Shown: positions 44,295 through 53,577 of the stretch, piece by piece
How positions within the stretch are numbered: position 1 is the first letter of the stretch
Layout: each line of letters begins with the position of its first letter
Source: Acidimicrobiales bacterium
GTDB lineage: Bacteria; Actinomycetota; Acidimicrobiia; Acidimicrobiales; MedAcidi-G1
DNA length: 64,000 nt
Assembly: GCA_029245675.1 (NCBI GenBank)
Contig: JAQWOV010000025.1
Span: 32,421 to 96,420 of the forward strand
Direction: 5' to 3'
Notes under the pieces: model-generated
Told to the model about the DNA's origin: nothing
Database searches by the model: none
The model's input: only the letters and a program-made list of their open reading frames with translations
Position numbers and translations under genes: made by a program

Positions 44295-45059
44295 ATGCGT
44301 CTTTTAGTCTGTGTAAAACGAGTACCAGCACCTGGAGCTCGAATAAACATAACCGCCGATGAGCAAGACGTTGATGCAGCTCATCTCGGTTTTACAACAA
44401 GTCCCCATGAAGAATGCGCCCTCGAAGAAGCCGTTCAAATTGTTGAGAACCACGGGGGAGAAGTAACTGTTCTAACCCTCGGGCCTGCTGAAGCAGAAGA
44501 ACAGTTGCGTTATGCAGCGAGTGTAGGGGCCCATCACTTTGTACTGCTCCCTGTCACAGAAGTTGATTGGGATCCACAAAGAACTGCTAGCGCGTTAACA
44601 AAAGCGATTCAAGATCTAGAACAAGGCAACGAACCATTTGATCTTGTTTTGTTTGGAAATGAATCGGCAGACTCTGGCGGTTTCCAAGTCGGAGTTCGTG
44701 TAGCTCAGGCTTTAAGCCGTCCAATAGTCAATGGAATAAAAGGTATGGAAATAGGTGAAGGCACAGTTACTGCTCGACGCGAAATAGACGGCGGATTTGA
44801 AGTCTATGAAATGCCGACACCAGCGATCCTCGGGATAAAAGAAGGAATAAACCTACCTCGTTACCCAACCATGAAAGGACGACTAGCTTCAAAGAAAGCA
44901 GAAGTTGAAGTTAACGAACCGACTTCAGAGCAAGGTGGTCAAACCCGTATAAAGCTTCATCGCCCAGAAGAAAAAGTTTCAGAAACTGTTATTTTAGGTA
45001 ATGGTCCAGAAGCGGCACCAGCAGTCGTTGATCTTTTAGAAGAACTCGGGGTTCTTTAA
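44295..45059 (+). CDS. Electron transfer flavoprotein beta subunit
   Basis: The 254-residue protein matches ETF beta: MRLLVCVKRVPAPGARI, TTSPHEECALEEAVQI, VLTLGPAEAEEQLRYA and FGNESADSGGFQVGVRVAQA. It starts nine bases after the dehydrogenase gene and ends on the base before the alpha subunit start. It accepts electrons from the flavoprotein dehydrogenase and passes them to the membrane quinone oxidoreductase. Confidence 0.92.
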   Translation: MRLLVCVKRVPAPGARINITADEQDVDAAHLGFTTSPHEECALEEAVQIVENHGGEVTVLTLGPAEAEEQLRYAASVGAHHFVLLPVTEVDWDPQRTASALTKAIQDLEQGNEPFDLVLFGNESADSGGFQVGVRVAQALSRPIVNGIKGMEIGEGTVTARREIDGGFEVYEMPTPAILGIKEGINLPRYPTMKGRLASKKAEVEVNEPTSEQGGQTRIKLHRPEEKVSETVILGNGPEAAPAVVDLLEELGVL

Positions 45060-46040
45060 ATGTCAGTACTGGTTCTTTGCGATCACGATCGAGGTGCGCT
45101 TGCTGAAGCATCGTTGGAAGCTCTTACATTCGGACGGAGACTCGCCAATGATCTAGGCGTAGCCTGCAGTGGCGTCTTAATAGGAGAAGGCGCTGATAAC
45201 GCTTCCACTTCTCTTGCATCATATGGAGCGGACAGCATTTATTTAGTTGAACATAGTTTATTAACAGATTATGGCCCGTCAGCTTGGGGAGAGTCTTTGG
45301 TTCAATTAGTTAACAAAGTCGGCCCAACTGCAGTTTTAGCTTGTGGAACAGATCGCGGAAACGAAGTAATAGCTCATTTAGCAGCAAGCATTGACGCTCC
45401 ATTCGTAGCCAACTGTTTAACAGCAGACACAACAAATCCTTCTACGTGGTTAATGACTCGAGTTCAGTGGGGCGGGTCTCTACTTGAAGACAGCGAACTT
45501 TCTACGGAACAGGTAAAGATATTCACCGTTGTCCATCATGGAATAGAAGCAGAGCAGTCCGAGTCTTCAAATTCAGGACAACAAGAATCTTTCACTCCAG
45601 AACTTGACGAATCAGTGGGTCAGACCATCGTTGCAGATCGGGTAGTTCTAACTCAGGGAATCACACTTTCGACTTCTCCAGTAGTGGTCGGCGGTGGACG
45701 TGGTGTTGGTTCAGCAGAAGCCTTTGCGCCGCTAGAAGAACTAGCCGAAGAATTAAATGGAGTAGTTGGATGTTCTCGAGCAGTCACAAATAATGGCTGG
45801 AGGCCACATTCTGACCAAGTAGGGCAAACCGGTACTCGTATTGCCCCACAGATATATATAGCGAATGGAATTTCAGGAGCGATTCAACATTGGGTTGGAG
45901 CTATGGCTGCTAAAAATATTCTCGCTATAAATATTGATCCAGAAGCCAACATGGTAGCTAAAGCTGGGTATGCAGTTATTGGGGACCTGCATCAAGTCGT
46001 ACCAGCAGTCTTAGAGGAAATTAGACGTCGGAAATCCTAA
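45060..46040 (+). CDS. Electron transfer flavoprotein alpha subunit
   Basis: The 326-residue protein has the ETF alpha C-terminal FAD motif: VVGGGRGVGSAEAF, VGCSRAVTNNGW, VGQTGTRIAPQIYIANGISG and AIQHWVGAMAAKNILAINID. It starts immediately after the beta stop. It pairs with beta to carry electrons from the dimethylglycine-type dehydrogenase. The length is normal. Confidence 0.92.
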   Translation: MSVLVLCDHDRGALAEASLEALTFGRRLANDLGVACSGVLIGEGADNASTSLASYGADSIYLVEHSLLTDYGPSAWGESLVQLVNKVGPTAVLACGTDRGNEVIAHLAASIDAPFVANCLTADTTNPSTWLMTRVQWGGSLLEDSELSTEQVKIFTVVHHGIEAEQSESSNSGQQESFTPELDESVGQTIVADRVVLTQGITLSTSPVVVGGGRGVGSAEAFAPLEELAEELNGVVGCSRAVTNNGWRPHSDQVGQTGTRIAPQIYIANGISGAIQHWVGAMAAKNILAINIDPEANMVAKAGYAVIGDLHQVVPAVLEEIRRRKS

Positions 46041-46043
46041 GAT

Positions 46044-47828
46044 TTAGATTTCGTAAACTTGTTCAGGGATCTGTTCAAGAGTTACCGGTGTGATCTTCTG
46101 ATTAAAACGTAAGGGAACCCAGCCTCGTAAAGAATTAATCATCCAAATTGTTGACGCTTTATCTAGATCAGAACGATGGATAACGTTTTCGGTTATCGCA
46201 CCTTCATCTATTAACTGTCGTCTAAAGGTGCCTGGAAGTAACCCGCAGATAACAGGAGGAGTAAATAGTTGTCCTTCCATCTCTATCACGAGGTTTCCTG
46301 TTGTCGTTTCAGTTAATTCTCCTCGTTCGTTCCAAAGTAAAACGTCTGGAGAGTCTGGAAAACGATTTCTAGCCTCATCATAAATTTCTCGCATAGTTGT
46401 TTTATGGAATAGAAATTCATTTTCACTTTGTACCGGAACAACATCTATAGGGACTTCCCAAGGTTCTGTGGTTGGTTCAGGTAAATCTAGGATTTGAATT
46501 TCGGTGGCACCATTTGGAGAAGACAAAAGTCGGACTCGTTTTGATGTGTTTCCTTGGATCTGGTCAAGGGAATTTGAAGTTTTTTCTCTATCAAAATCAA
46601 ACCCAAAATGTTTAGCCGAGGCAGTTATGCGGTCAAGATGTAAATCTTTGAGGCTTATTCCTCCACTTGGGTCCCAACGCATTGTTTCAAGAAGAAAGAA
46701 GTTTGATTTGGCTCTATCTAGGACACGACTTTTTTGCTCTACCTCGCGCCACTCTTCATTTGGGTCTGAATCCCAAACAATTCCACCACCAACGCCATAT
46801 TCTGCTCGTCCTCTTGACTTGTCAATCCAGACAGTACGAATAGCAATATTGAATTCCATAGTCCCATCTGGAGCAAGAGCTCCAATTGAACCTGTATAAA
46901 TGCCTCGTCCATCTCCTTCTAGTGCTTCAATGATTTCACTAGTACGTACTTTTGGAGCGCCAGTGATGGAGGCAGGAGGAAATAAAGCATTCAGTATTTC
47001 GGGAAGTTTTGCTTCTGATTCGGCTGTAACTGTCGAAGTTAGAGTATGAACTGTCGGGTAAGACTCGACAGTATGAAGGGCTGGTACGTTCACTGACCCT
47101 GAGGTGGCTATGCGACCTAGATCGTTACGGACCATATCAACAATCATGGTGTTCTCTGCAAGATCTTTTTCTGATCTGCTTAGGTGAGAAGCAGCTAATT
47201 CATCCCAAATAGGATCCGGGTGACGACCAATAGTTCCCTTCATCGGACGGCACGTTAATTTCTTGTTTTCTAAAGAAAAGAAAAGTTCCGGAGAAGATGA
47301 GCACACTGCGCGATCGCCTAGATCAAGGAATGCTGCGTGTTCGGATTGTTGAGCTCGCATCAGGTCACCAAATAGTCCAATTGGTTCACCAGAAAAATCT
47401 GACCTTAGACGGATGGTGTGGTTGACTTGGTAAGTTTCTCCAGCAGCGATTAGTTGACGGATTGTACGGATCGTAGTCAAGTAAGCAGAATGAGAACGGT
47501 TTGGAAGCCAAGGACCAACTTCATATCCTCCGCTTTCAGAAGGCTGTGCAGAAATTTTTGGAGATGAAAAAACTCCGAAAGAAACAAGAGGGACTCTCCT
47601 AATTCTAGATGACCGGATAGCTTCATCGAACGCCGGTCCGGCATCATAAGAGATCATCCCAACTACCCAATATCCATCTTCTGCGGCTGACTGAGCAGAA
47701 CGTATTGCATTTGGTACATCTTTCAAATCTTCCGCAACAATGGTGAAAATAGGGTGTTCAAAAGACAGCCATTGCCTCTCTCCATTTAAGGGGTACTGCA
47801 ATAAGGCGCTTTGAATTTCAGCAGTCAT
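46044..47828 (-). CDS. PabB-PabC fusion (aminodeoxychorismate synthase / lyase)
   Basis: The start is ATG 47828, overlapping the DUF1015 stop by one base (TAATG). Residues about 1-360 form a chorismate-binding domain with TIVDMVRNDLGRIA and PPASITGAPKVRTSEIIEAL. Residues about 370-594 form a class IV PLP lyase domain with LLWNERGELTETTTGNLVIE. The fusion makes 4-aminobenzoate for folate. That fits a folate-hungry one-carbon pathway, though the gene is read away from it. Confidence 0.88.
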   Translation of the reverse strand: MTAEIQSALLQYPLNGERQWLSFEHPIFTIVAEDLKDVPNAIRSAQSAAEDGYWVVGMISYDAGPAFDEAIRSSRIRRVPLVSFGVFSSPKISAQPSESGGYEVGPWLPNRSHSAYLTTIRTIRQLIAAGETYQVNHTIRLRSDFSGEPIGLFGDLMRAQQSEHAAFLDLGDRAVCSSSPELFFSLENKKLTCRPMKGTIGRHPDPIWDELAASHLSRSEKDLAENTMIVDMVRNDLGRIATSGSVNVPALHTVESYPTVHTLTSTVTAESEAKLPEILNALFPPASITGAPKVRTSEIIEALEGDGRGIYTGSIGALAPDGTMEFNIAIRTVWIDKSRGRAEYGVGGGIVWDSDPNEEWREVEQKSRVLDRAKSNFFLLETMRWDPSGGISLKDLHLDRITASAKHFGFDFDREKTSNSLDQIQGNTSKRVRLLSSPNGATEIQILDLPEPTTEPWEVPIDVVPVQSENEFLFHKTTMREIYDEARNRFPDSPDVLLWNERGELTETTTGNLVIEMEGQLFTPPVICGLLPGTFRRQLIDEGAITENVIHRSDLDKASTIWMINSLRGWVPLRFNQKITPVTLEQIPEQVYEI

Positions 47829-49066
47829 TAGTTTGTCGGATCTACCCAACCGGCTTCTCTGTCAAGACGGCGCACAAAAACTCCGGATCGTGGTTTGGGT
47901 TCAAAGTAAGAAGATTTTGGAGGCATCCGTTCTCCTGCGTCAGCTACCGCCATTAGTTCACTAATTGAAGTCGGAGCCAAAATAAAACCTATTGACCCAG
48001 TGGCGTCACATTGTGACTCAAGAGTGGTTACTCCTACTGGTTCTGGGACGTAACTAATGACAGGATCATTTCCTGGGTCTTCAATATCAAATAGTGGCTT
48101 TAAAATCCCATCTTGTAAGCGAGATACATCAAGCTGATCTACAACCCGATTACTGGAAGATGGTGGCAGGTTCATTGTGTACCAAGAGTGGTTGATGTAT
48201 ATCCCAACTTGTCCAGCGTCCGGGCGTGCCTTTGAAACGTTTTCTCTGCTTATTAAAGTTCCGATTGCTGCCAAACTTTCAAGCACTTCTCCCGGGGTGC
48301 GGCCCTTTCGGTTCTCTATTTGTCGATGAAACGGGAGAACCAACATTTCTGAATCTGGGAAAAGAACTGCTTGTATACGGTTCAATGGTCCACCTGCATC
48401 CCCAAAGAGATCCAGAGCTTCTGATGCGGCAGCGAGCCGATGATGCCCATCAGTGACATAGAAAGTTCTTTCCTCAAAAAGAGAAGAAAGTTTTTGAGCG
48501 TCATCGCCCGAAACGGCCCACACAGTTTGCAGAACCCCTTCGTTGGTTGAGATTAGTTCTGGCTCTTTTAAGCACAGTCGAGCCATCTCTTCCTCAAGAG
48601 CTTTGTCGGAACGATAGGTAAGTGAGACAGGACTAGATGATGCACCAACTTCCATTAGGTGATGCGCCATGAGTTGAGCACGGCCAGGCCTAAACAGTTC
48701 ATGTCGTAGAATCTGCTGATCGTCATCATCAGTAACTGGCAAAAGGCCCATCACTCCAGTTTGAATATGTCCTTCAATCTCAAGACGGTAAAGAAATAAA
48801 GACGGTTCATCGTAAGAGTTGTAAACATCAGCTTCATATAAAAGATTCATAGCGTCCGAGCAACTTGCTAATAAATTTTCTATGCCATCTCGTGACTCTT
48901 CCGGTAAATCTTCTCGAGATTTAGTGACGTTAAGAAAACTGTAGGGATTCTCTCTAGAAATTTTGATGCGCTGTTCGGGCGTGTAGGCATCGTAGGGCCC
49001 TGTAACTACTTGATCAGCCCATTCTGATTTAACTAATAGTCCGGGAAAAGGAAGAAGGGTAGCCAC
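47828..49066 (-). CDS. DUF1015 family protein
   Basis: The 412-residue protein matches DUF1015: VTGPYDAYTPEQRI, NPYSFLNVTKS, HELFRPGRAQLMAHHLMEV, TFYVTDGHHRLAAASEAL and VLFPDSEMLVLPFHRQI. Members often neighbour serA, as here, and the DGHHR motif resembles nucleotide-handling kinases. Some relatives are serine kinases (SerK/SbnI type), so a link to serine metabolism is reasonable. The start is a GTG overlapping the serA stop (TAGTG). Confidence 0.85.
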   Translation of the reverse strand: MATLLPFPGLLVKSEWADQVVTGPYDAYTPEQRIKISRENPYSFLNVTKSREDLPEESRDGIENLLASCSDAMNLLYEADVYNSYDEPSLFLYRLEIEGHIQTGVMGLLPVTDDDDQQILRHELFRPGRAQLMAHHLMEVGASSSPVSLTYRSDKALEEEMARLCLKEPELISTNEGVLQTVWAVSGDDAQKLSSLFEERTFYVTDGHHRLAAASEALDLFGDAGGPLNRIQAVLFPDSEMLVLPFHRQIENRKGRTPGEVLESLAAIGTLISRENVSKARPDAGQVGIYINHSWYTMNLPPSSSNRVVDQLDVSRLQDGILKPLFDIEDPGNDPVISYVPEPVGVTTLESQCDATGSIGFILAPTSISELMAVADAGERMPPKSSYFEPKPRSGVFVRRLDREAGWVDPTN

Positions 49067-50274
49067 TATTCGTATTCCGCTACTTGAATCTGAATTACGT
49101 GTTCAAGGTCACGAATCTCTTTACATATCTCGTCAGTCACGTCTCCAGAAACATCTAATACTGCTACCGCTGAGTTTGCGCCAAGGAACACATTATTGTT
49201 CACCGTTTGAACATTAATTTTTGCATTTCTTAAGACACGAAACACTTCTGCTAATACGCCGACTTGGTCAAAATGGCGGACCGTAATAGTGGCAGTTCCT
49301 ATCCGTGAAGTAGCCATATTCACACAGTTCATTATTTCACCATTTCGGTAAGCCTCTATGACTGCAATAGTTCCAGAAGTAGTTGCATCTTGGGCTTGGG
49401 TGGTGGAAGCCCCAATATGGTGTGTCCCCACCACTTTCGGATGTGAAGCCAATTTAGAAACGAATTCTGCTGTTCCACTTTTTGGTTCATCACAAAATAC
49501 GTCAAGGCCAGCACGAAGATTTGTGGAATCTAAAGCCTTCAGAAGAGCATTTTCGTCAATAACCTCTCCGCGGCTTGTATTTAAAAGAATACTGTTGTCT
49601 TTCATTTGACTTAGAAAATTCTCGTCAACGAGGTTCACGGTGTCTGCACCACCCGGCACATGAATTGATACAACGTCCGCTTCACTTAGTAAGTCTTCTC
49701 GACTGTCAACAAGACGAATCCCAATTGAACGAATGCGTGCCTCAATGGTTGGTTTCCGGTTTGAGTTTCTCTCAGCAATAACCGACATCCCGAAAGATCT
49801 CGCTCTTTCTGCTACAGCAAGACCAATTTCTCCTACGCCTATAACTCCAAGAGTCTTTCCTAACAGGCCATCAGCCTGGCTGTATTTCTTTTTGTTCCAT
49901 TGACTATTTCTAAGATCCTGAACACAATCAGCTAGATGGCGATCAACGGCAAGAAGTAAGCCAAGAGTAAGTTCAGCTACAGCTACAGAGTTCGTTCCCG
50001 GGACGTTACATACATAAATCCCCGCATCAGCAGCCGCTTGGCAATCAATAGTATTGGTGCCTGCGCCTGAGCGAACAATTAATGCGAGCTGGTCGCTACT
50101 CGCTATTGCTTCAGCGGAAACCTTGGTGCTTCTTACGACAAGAACGTTGATTCCTGAAAGTACATTCGGAAGATCTTCAGCGGTTATTTCTGGTTCAATT
50201 ACGCATTCATCGCCATGTTCGCGTAAAAGGTCAATGTTGGACTCTGGAAGAGCATCTGCAAATAAAATTTTCAT
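49066..50274 (-). CDS. serA: D-3-phosphoglycerate dehydrogenase-like (SerA)
   Basis: The start is ATG 50274, behind AAAGGA. The frame is open further upstream, but that extension lies across the divergent promoter region. The 402-residue protein has VIVRSGAGTNTIDCQAAADA-type catalytic-domain sequence, the NAD motif LGVIGVGEIGLAVAERA, LLNTSRGEVIDE (catalytic Arg) and GTHHIGAST (His). A C-terminal ACT domain is present (about 330-402: VRHFDQVGVLAEVFRVL). It makes 3-phosphohydroxypyruvate for serine synthesis. With DUF1015 and PabBC it forms an anabolic one-carbon operon. Confidence 0.88.
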   Translation of the reverse strand: MKILFADALPESNIDLLREHGDECVIEPEITAEDLPNVLSGINVLVVRSTKVSAEAIASSDQLALIVRSGAGTNTIDCQAAADAGIYVCNVPGTNSVAVAELTLGLLLAVDRHLADCVQDLRNSQWNKKKYSQADGLLGKTLGVIGVGEIGLAVAERARSFGMSVIAERNSNRKPTIEARIRSIGIRLVDSREDLLSEADVVSIHVPGGADTVNLVDENFLSQMKDNSILLNTSRGEVIDENALLKALDSTNLRAGLDVFCDEPKSGTAEFVSKLASHPKVVGTHHIGASTTQAQDATTSGTIAVIEAYRNGEIMNCVNMATSRIGTATITVRHFDQVGVLAEVFRVLRNAKINVQTVNNNVFLGANSAVAVLDVSGDVTDEICKEIRDLEHVIQIQVAEYE

Positions 50275-50422
50275 ATCTTTCCTTTGGTACGCCGGAACCG
50301 GCACGATGGCGGGTTGCAGGGTAACCTCTGCGGATAAGGGTCTTAAAACTCTACGCAAAATTAACAAGAAAGGCAAAAATAATGGCCTTAAATCGAATAA
50401 GACAATTAGTAATGGGGGAAAA

Positions 50423-51316
50423 ATGGGTCGTTCAATGAATCGGAAACCGATCGTAACTTGTGCAATCACTGGGGCAGGAGACACTGTTGGGAAAAGTTCA
50501 GAAGTACCAGTTACCCCTGCAGAGATAGCTGCTTCTGCCTTAGAGGCGGCTGAAGCCGGAGCAGCGATAGTTCATTGTCATGTTCGTGATGAAGAAACTG
50601 GAAAGGGAACGCGAAATGTTGCTCTCTACCAAGAAGTAGTAGAGAGAATACGTGACAAAAATAAAGAAGTCGTCGTTAATCTCACCGCAGGTATGGGCGG
50701 TGACCTTAATGTAGGGCCAGACGACAATCCAATGGACTGGCAACCAGGTACTGATCTGGTTGGAGGCCGTGAGCGGCTAACTCATGTTGAAGCCATTCAC
50801 CCTGATATCACTTCTCTGGATTGTGGATCACTCAACTTTGGTGATGAGAACGAAGTTTATATTTCAACCCCATCAATGTTAAGAATCATGGCGGAACGAG
50901 TTCAAGAGTTAGGTGTAAAGCCAGAACTAGAAGTGTTTGACACTGGTGGCCTCTGGTTTGTGGAAACGATGATTTCGGAAGGCATCGTTGATGCGCCTTA
51001 TTGGATACAGCTATGTCTTTCCATCCCTTACGGAACTCCTATGGATATTGGAATATTGCAAGCAATGGTAAGTCGGCTACCTGATGAAGCTGAGTTCACT
51101 TCGTTTGGATTAGGAGCTATGCAAATGCCTATGGTGGCACAATCCATAATGCTGGGCGGCCACGTACGAGTTGGTCTAGAAGACAATCTTTATTTAGAGC
51201 GGGGAGTGCTTGCTACAAATGCATCCCTAGTAGCAAAAGCCTGTCAGATTATTGAATTATTGGGAGCATCACCACAGACTCCACAAGAGGCTCGTGAAAC
51301 ACTAGGACTGAACTAA
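50423..51316 (+). CDS. BKACE family beta-keto acid cleavage enzyme
   Basis: The 297-residue protein starts at ATG 50423, behind GGGGGAA; the upstream frame overlaps serA and is not coding. It has the BKACE pattern: PIVTCAITGAGDTVGKSSEV, AGAAIVHCHVRDEETGKGTR (metal His pair), ITSLDCGSLNFGDENEVY and PELEVFDTGGLW. BKACE enzymes react a beta-keto acid with acetyl-CoA. Beside a carnitine-dehydrogenase-like gene the substrate is probably dehydrocarnitine, giving betainyl-CoA and acetoacetate. The stop overlaps the next start by one base. Confidence 0.9.
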   Translation: MGRSMNRKPIVTCAITGAGDTVGKSSEVPVTPAEIAASALEAAEAGAAIVHCHVRDEETGKGTRNVALYQEVVERIRDKNKEVVVNLTAGMGGDLNVGPDDNPMDWQPGTDLVGGRERLTHVEAIHPDITSLDCGSLNFGDENEVYISTPSMLRIMAERVQELGVKPELEVFDTGGLWFVETMISEGIVDAPYWIQLCLSIPYGTPMDIGILQAMVSRLPDEAEFTSFGLGAMQMPMVAQSIMLGGHVRVGLEDNLYLERGVLATNASLVAKACQIIELLGASPQTPQEARETLGLN

Positions 51317-52290
51317 TGGCCGTTCCAGATAAACCTGTGGTTGCATGCATCGGTATGGGAGTTATTGGCTGTGGATGGACAGCACATTTTCTTGGCCAAG
51401 GTTATGCCGTTCGAGTTTGGGACCCAGTTGAAGGAGTAAAAGAAAGGTTAAATTCTTTTTTAGATCTCGCTTGGCCGGCTATGACTGATTTGGGCCTATC
51501 AGAAGGAGCAGATCGAAATAATTTTGTTGTCTGTGAAACAGTAGCTGAAGCTGTGGAAGGCGCTCTCCTAGTTCAAGAGAGCGCGCCTGAACGTCTTGAC
51601 TTAAAAGTGGAACTCCTTTCAGAGCTTGATAAATCATGCTCCAGCGAGGTCGTCATAGCTTCTTCAACTTCAGGATATTTAGTGAGTGACATGATTGTGA
51701 ATTGTAAAGATGCACCAGAACGAGTTGTAGTAGGGCATCCATTTAATCCGGTGTACTTATTGCCGCTTGTTGAAGTAGTGGGAGGACCAAAAACTTCCAA
51801 AGAAATCTTGGAAAAAGCACAAAATATATATGAATCCACTGGGAAGATAGTTTTAAAGCTAGACAAAGAAGTTGATGGCTTCATCTCAGATCGCCTTCAA
51901 GAGGCAATGTGGCGGGAGGCTTTACATATGGTTGCGAATGGTGAAGCCACTGTCGAACAATTGGATTTAGCAATTACTGCGGGTCCCGGGTTGCGGTGGG
52001 CTTTAATGGGGCCGATGTTGACCTTCCATCTCGCGGGAGGTGAAGGAGGTATGGCTCACATGCTTGATCATTTTGGACCATCTTTGAAATCTCCATGGAC
52101 GAGACTTGAAGCTCCAGAATTAACTCAGGAATTACGCGACGCTGTTGTAGAAGGTTGCGAAGATGAAGCAAATGGAAGGTCAGTAGCTGCTCTTGTTAAT
52201 GAGAGAGACAAAGGACTTATTGCGATAATTAAAGCATTACGTGCAGCAGGAGTCGGAACTCCCGGCGACGGAGGGCTGCATGGAGCCTGA
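51316..52290 (+). CDS. L-carnitine 3-dehydrogenase-like (HAD family)
   Basis: The 324-residue protein has an N-terminal NAD domain (VVACIGMGVIGCGWTAHFL), VQESAPERLDLK, ASSTSGYLVSDM, VVGHPFNPVYLLPLVEVVGG (catalytic His) and EVDGFISDRLQEAMWREAL. This matches the 3-hydroxyacyl-CoA dehydrogenase-like carnitine dehydrogenases. It would oxidise L-carnitine to dehydrocarnitine for the BKACE enzyme. Some such proteins carry a fused thioesterase domain; this one does not. It overlaps its neighbours on both sides. Confidence 0.85.
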   Translation: MAVPDKPVVACIGMGVIGCGWTAHFLGQGYAVRVWDPVEGVKERLNSFLDLAWPAMTDLGLSEGADRNNFVVCETVAEAVEGALLVQESAPERLDLKVELLSELDKSCSSEVVIASSTSGYLVSDMIVNCKDAPERVVVGHPFNPVYLLPLVEVVGGPKTSKEILEKAQNIYESTGKIVLKLDKEVDGFISDRLQEAMWREALHMVANGEATVEQLDLAITAGPGLRWALMGPMLTFHLAGGEGGMAHMLDHFGPSLKSPWTRLEAPELTQELRDAVVEGCEDEANGRSVAALVNERDKGLIAIIKALRAAGVGTPGDGGLHGA

Positions 52291-53506
52291 GGAACGAAAA
52301 GAATTACCTGCACCGCACAATCTTCCCACTGGAGACTTTTATTTGTATCCAGTAGTCGCATCAATAGTTAAGGCAGAAATAAGAGAGCGCACCGTGGTCG
52401 TTGAGTGGAGTGACAGCACGGTGAGCGAATTCCATTTTTTGTGGCTGAGAGATAATTGTCCGTGCTGTGTGCATCCTTATACTCTTGAACAAACGTATGA
52501 GGTCGTTAATGCTCCTAAAAATCTGAAACCTGCTGAAGTAGAAGTGGCATCAAGCGGGGCATTAGCTATTGAGTGGGAGCCAGAAGATCATAAAAGCATC
52601 TTTCACCCTGGATGGCTTAAAAAACATTGTTATTCCAATCAGGCTCCGACATCGCCGAACATGAAAAGTGTGAGCTGGGATTCCTTAACTCGAACAAAAC
52701 CTGATGAATATGATTGGGAAAAAATTATAAGAGATGAAGAAGTTGAGTTGCAGTGGCTTCAGTCAGTTCAGATTTCCGGTTGTGCATTAATACATGGAGT
52801 TCCGCAAACAGACCCTGCAGTGGGTGAAGTAGCCAATCGGATCGGTGTAGTTAGACACTCTAACTTTGGAGACCTCTTCGATGTGCGTGTCGATTTTGAT
52901 CCAGTTAGCAACTCAAATACAGGCCTAGAGTTACCCCCGCACACTGATTTACCGACACGTGAATATCAGCCAGGTATGCAATTACTCCATTGCATAACAA
53001 ACAATGTTAAAGGTGGCAACAGCACCCTAGTTGACGGTTTTCGCGTGGCTGAAGAACTCCAAGACAGGCATCCGAGAGCTTACGAGTTACTTACTACTGT
53101 TTCTTGGGATTTCGCGAACCGTAGCCGAACTAGTGATTATCGATGGAAGGCGCCAATGATTGGTTTAGATAACTTTGGTGAACTTTTTGAGATACGAGCC
53201 GGAAGTTGGCTGAGGTACCCGTTACAAGCTCCTCCTGATTTGATGGACGAGATGTATGAGGCTTATCAGATATTTGAGACCACAAGTCATAATAAAAAAT
53301 TTCAAATAAAGTTTCGTCTTGAGGCTGGAGACTGCATTATCTTTGATAATCGGCGCATCCTGCATGGTCGGACCGCTTTTGAAGCTCAAAGCGGAAACCG
53401 TCATCTTCGTGGATGCTATGTCGACAGAGATGAACTTCGTTCACGCGTGCGCCTGTTAGAGGGCAATAAATCGCGCCGGTCAATACTTTCTAAGATAGAG
53501 AGATAA
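52280..53506 (+). CDS. Gamma-butyrobetaine dioxygenase-like (Fe/2-oxoglutarate)
   Basis: The start is ATG 52280, overlapping the previous stop by 11 bases. The 408-residue protein has an N-terminal DUF971-like Zn domain (WLRDNCPCCVHP, about 58-69) and a TauD-like dioxygenase domain with LPPHTDLP (HxD), a late His in RILHGRTAF and the 2-oxoglutarate Arg. This two-domain layout is that of gamma-butyrobetaine hydroxylase and trimethyllysine hydroxylase. With the carnitine genes next to it, hydroxylation of gamma-butyrobetaine to carnitine is likely. It requires O2. Confidence 0.88.
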   Translation: MEPEERKELPAPHNLPTGDFYLYPVVASIVKAEIRERTVVVEWSDSTVSEFHFLWLRDNCPCCVHPYTLEQTYEVVNAPKNLKPAEVEVASSGALAIEWEPEDHKSIFHPGWLKKHCYSNQAPTSPNMKSVSWDSLTRTKPDEYDWEKIIRDEEVELQWLQSVQISGCALIHGVPQTDPAVGEVANRIGVVRHSNFGDLFDVRVDFDPVSNSNTGLELPPHTDLPTREYQPGMQLLHCITNNVKGGNSTLVDGFRVAEELQDRHPRAYELLTTVSWDFANRSRTSDYRWKAPMIGLDNFGELFEIRAGSWLRYPLQAPPDLMDEMYEAYQIFETTSHNKKFQIKFRLEAGDCIIFDNRRILHGRTAFEAQSGNRHLRGCYVDRDELRSRVRLLEGNKSRRSILSKIER

Positions 53507-53577
53507 GTCGAAATCACGTAGTAGTTTTATTTATGTAAATTTCTATTTTTAAAGCACTAATAGTTTAAGGAGCGTAT

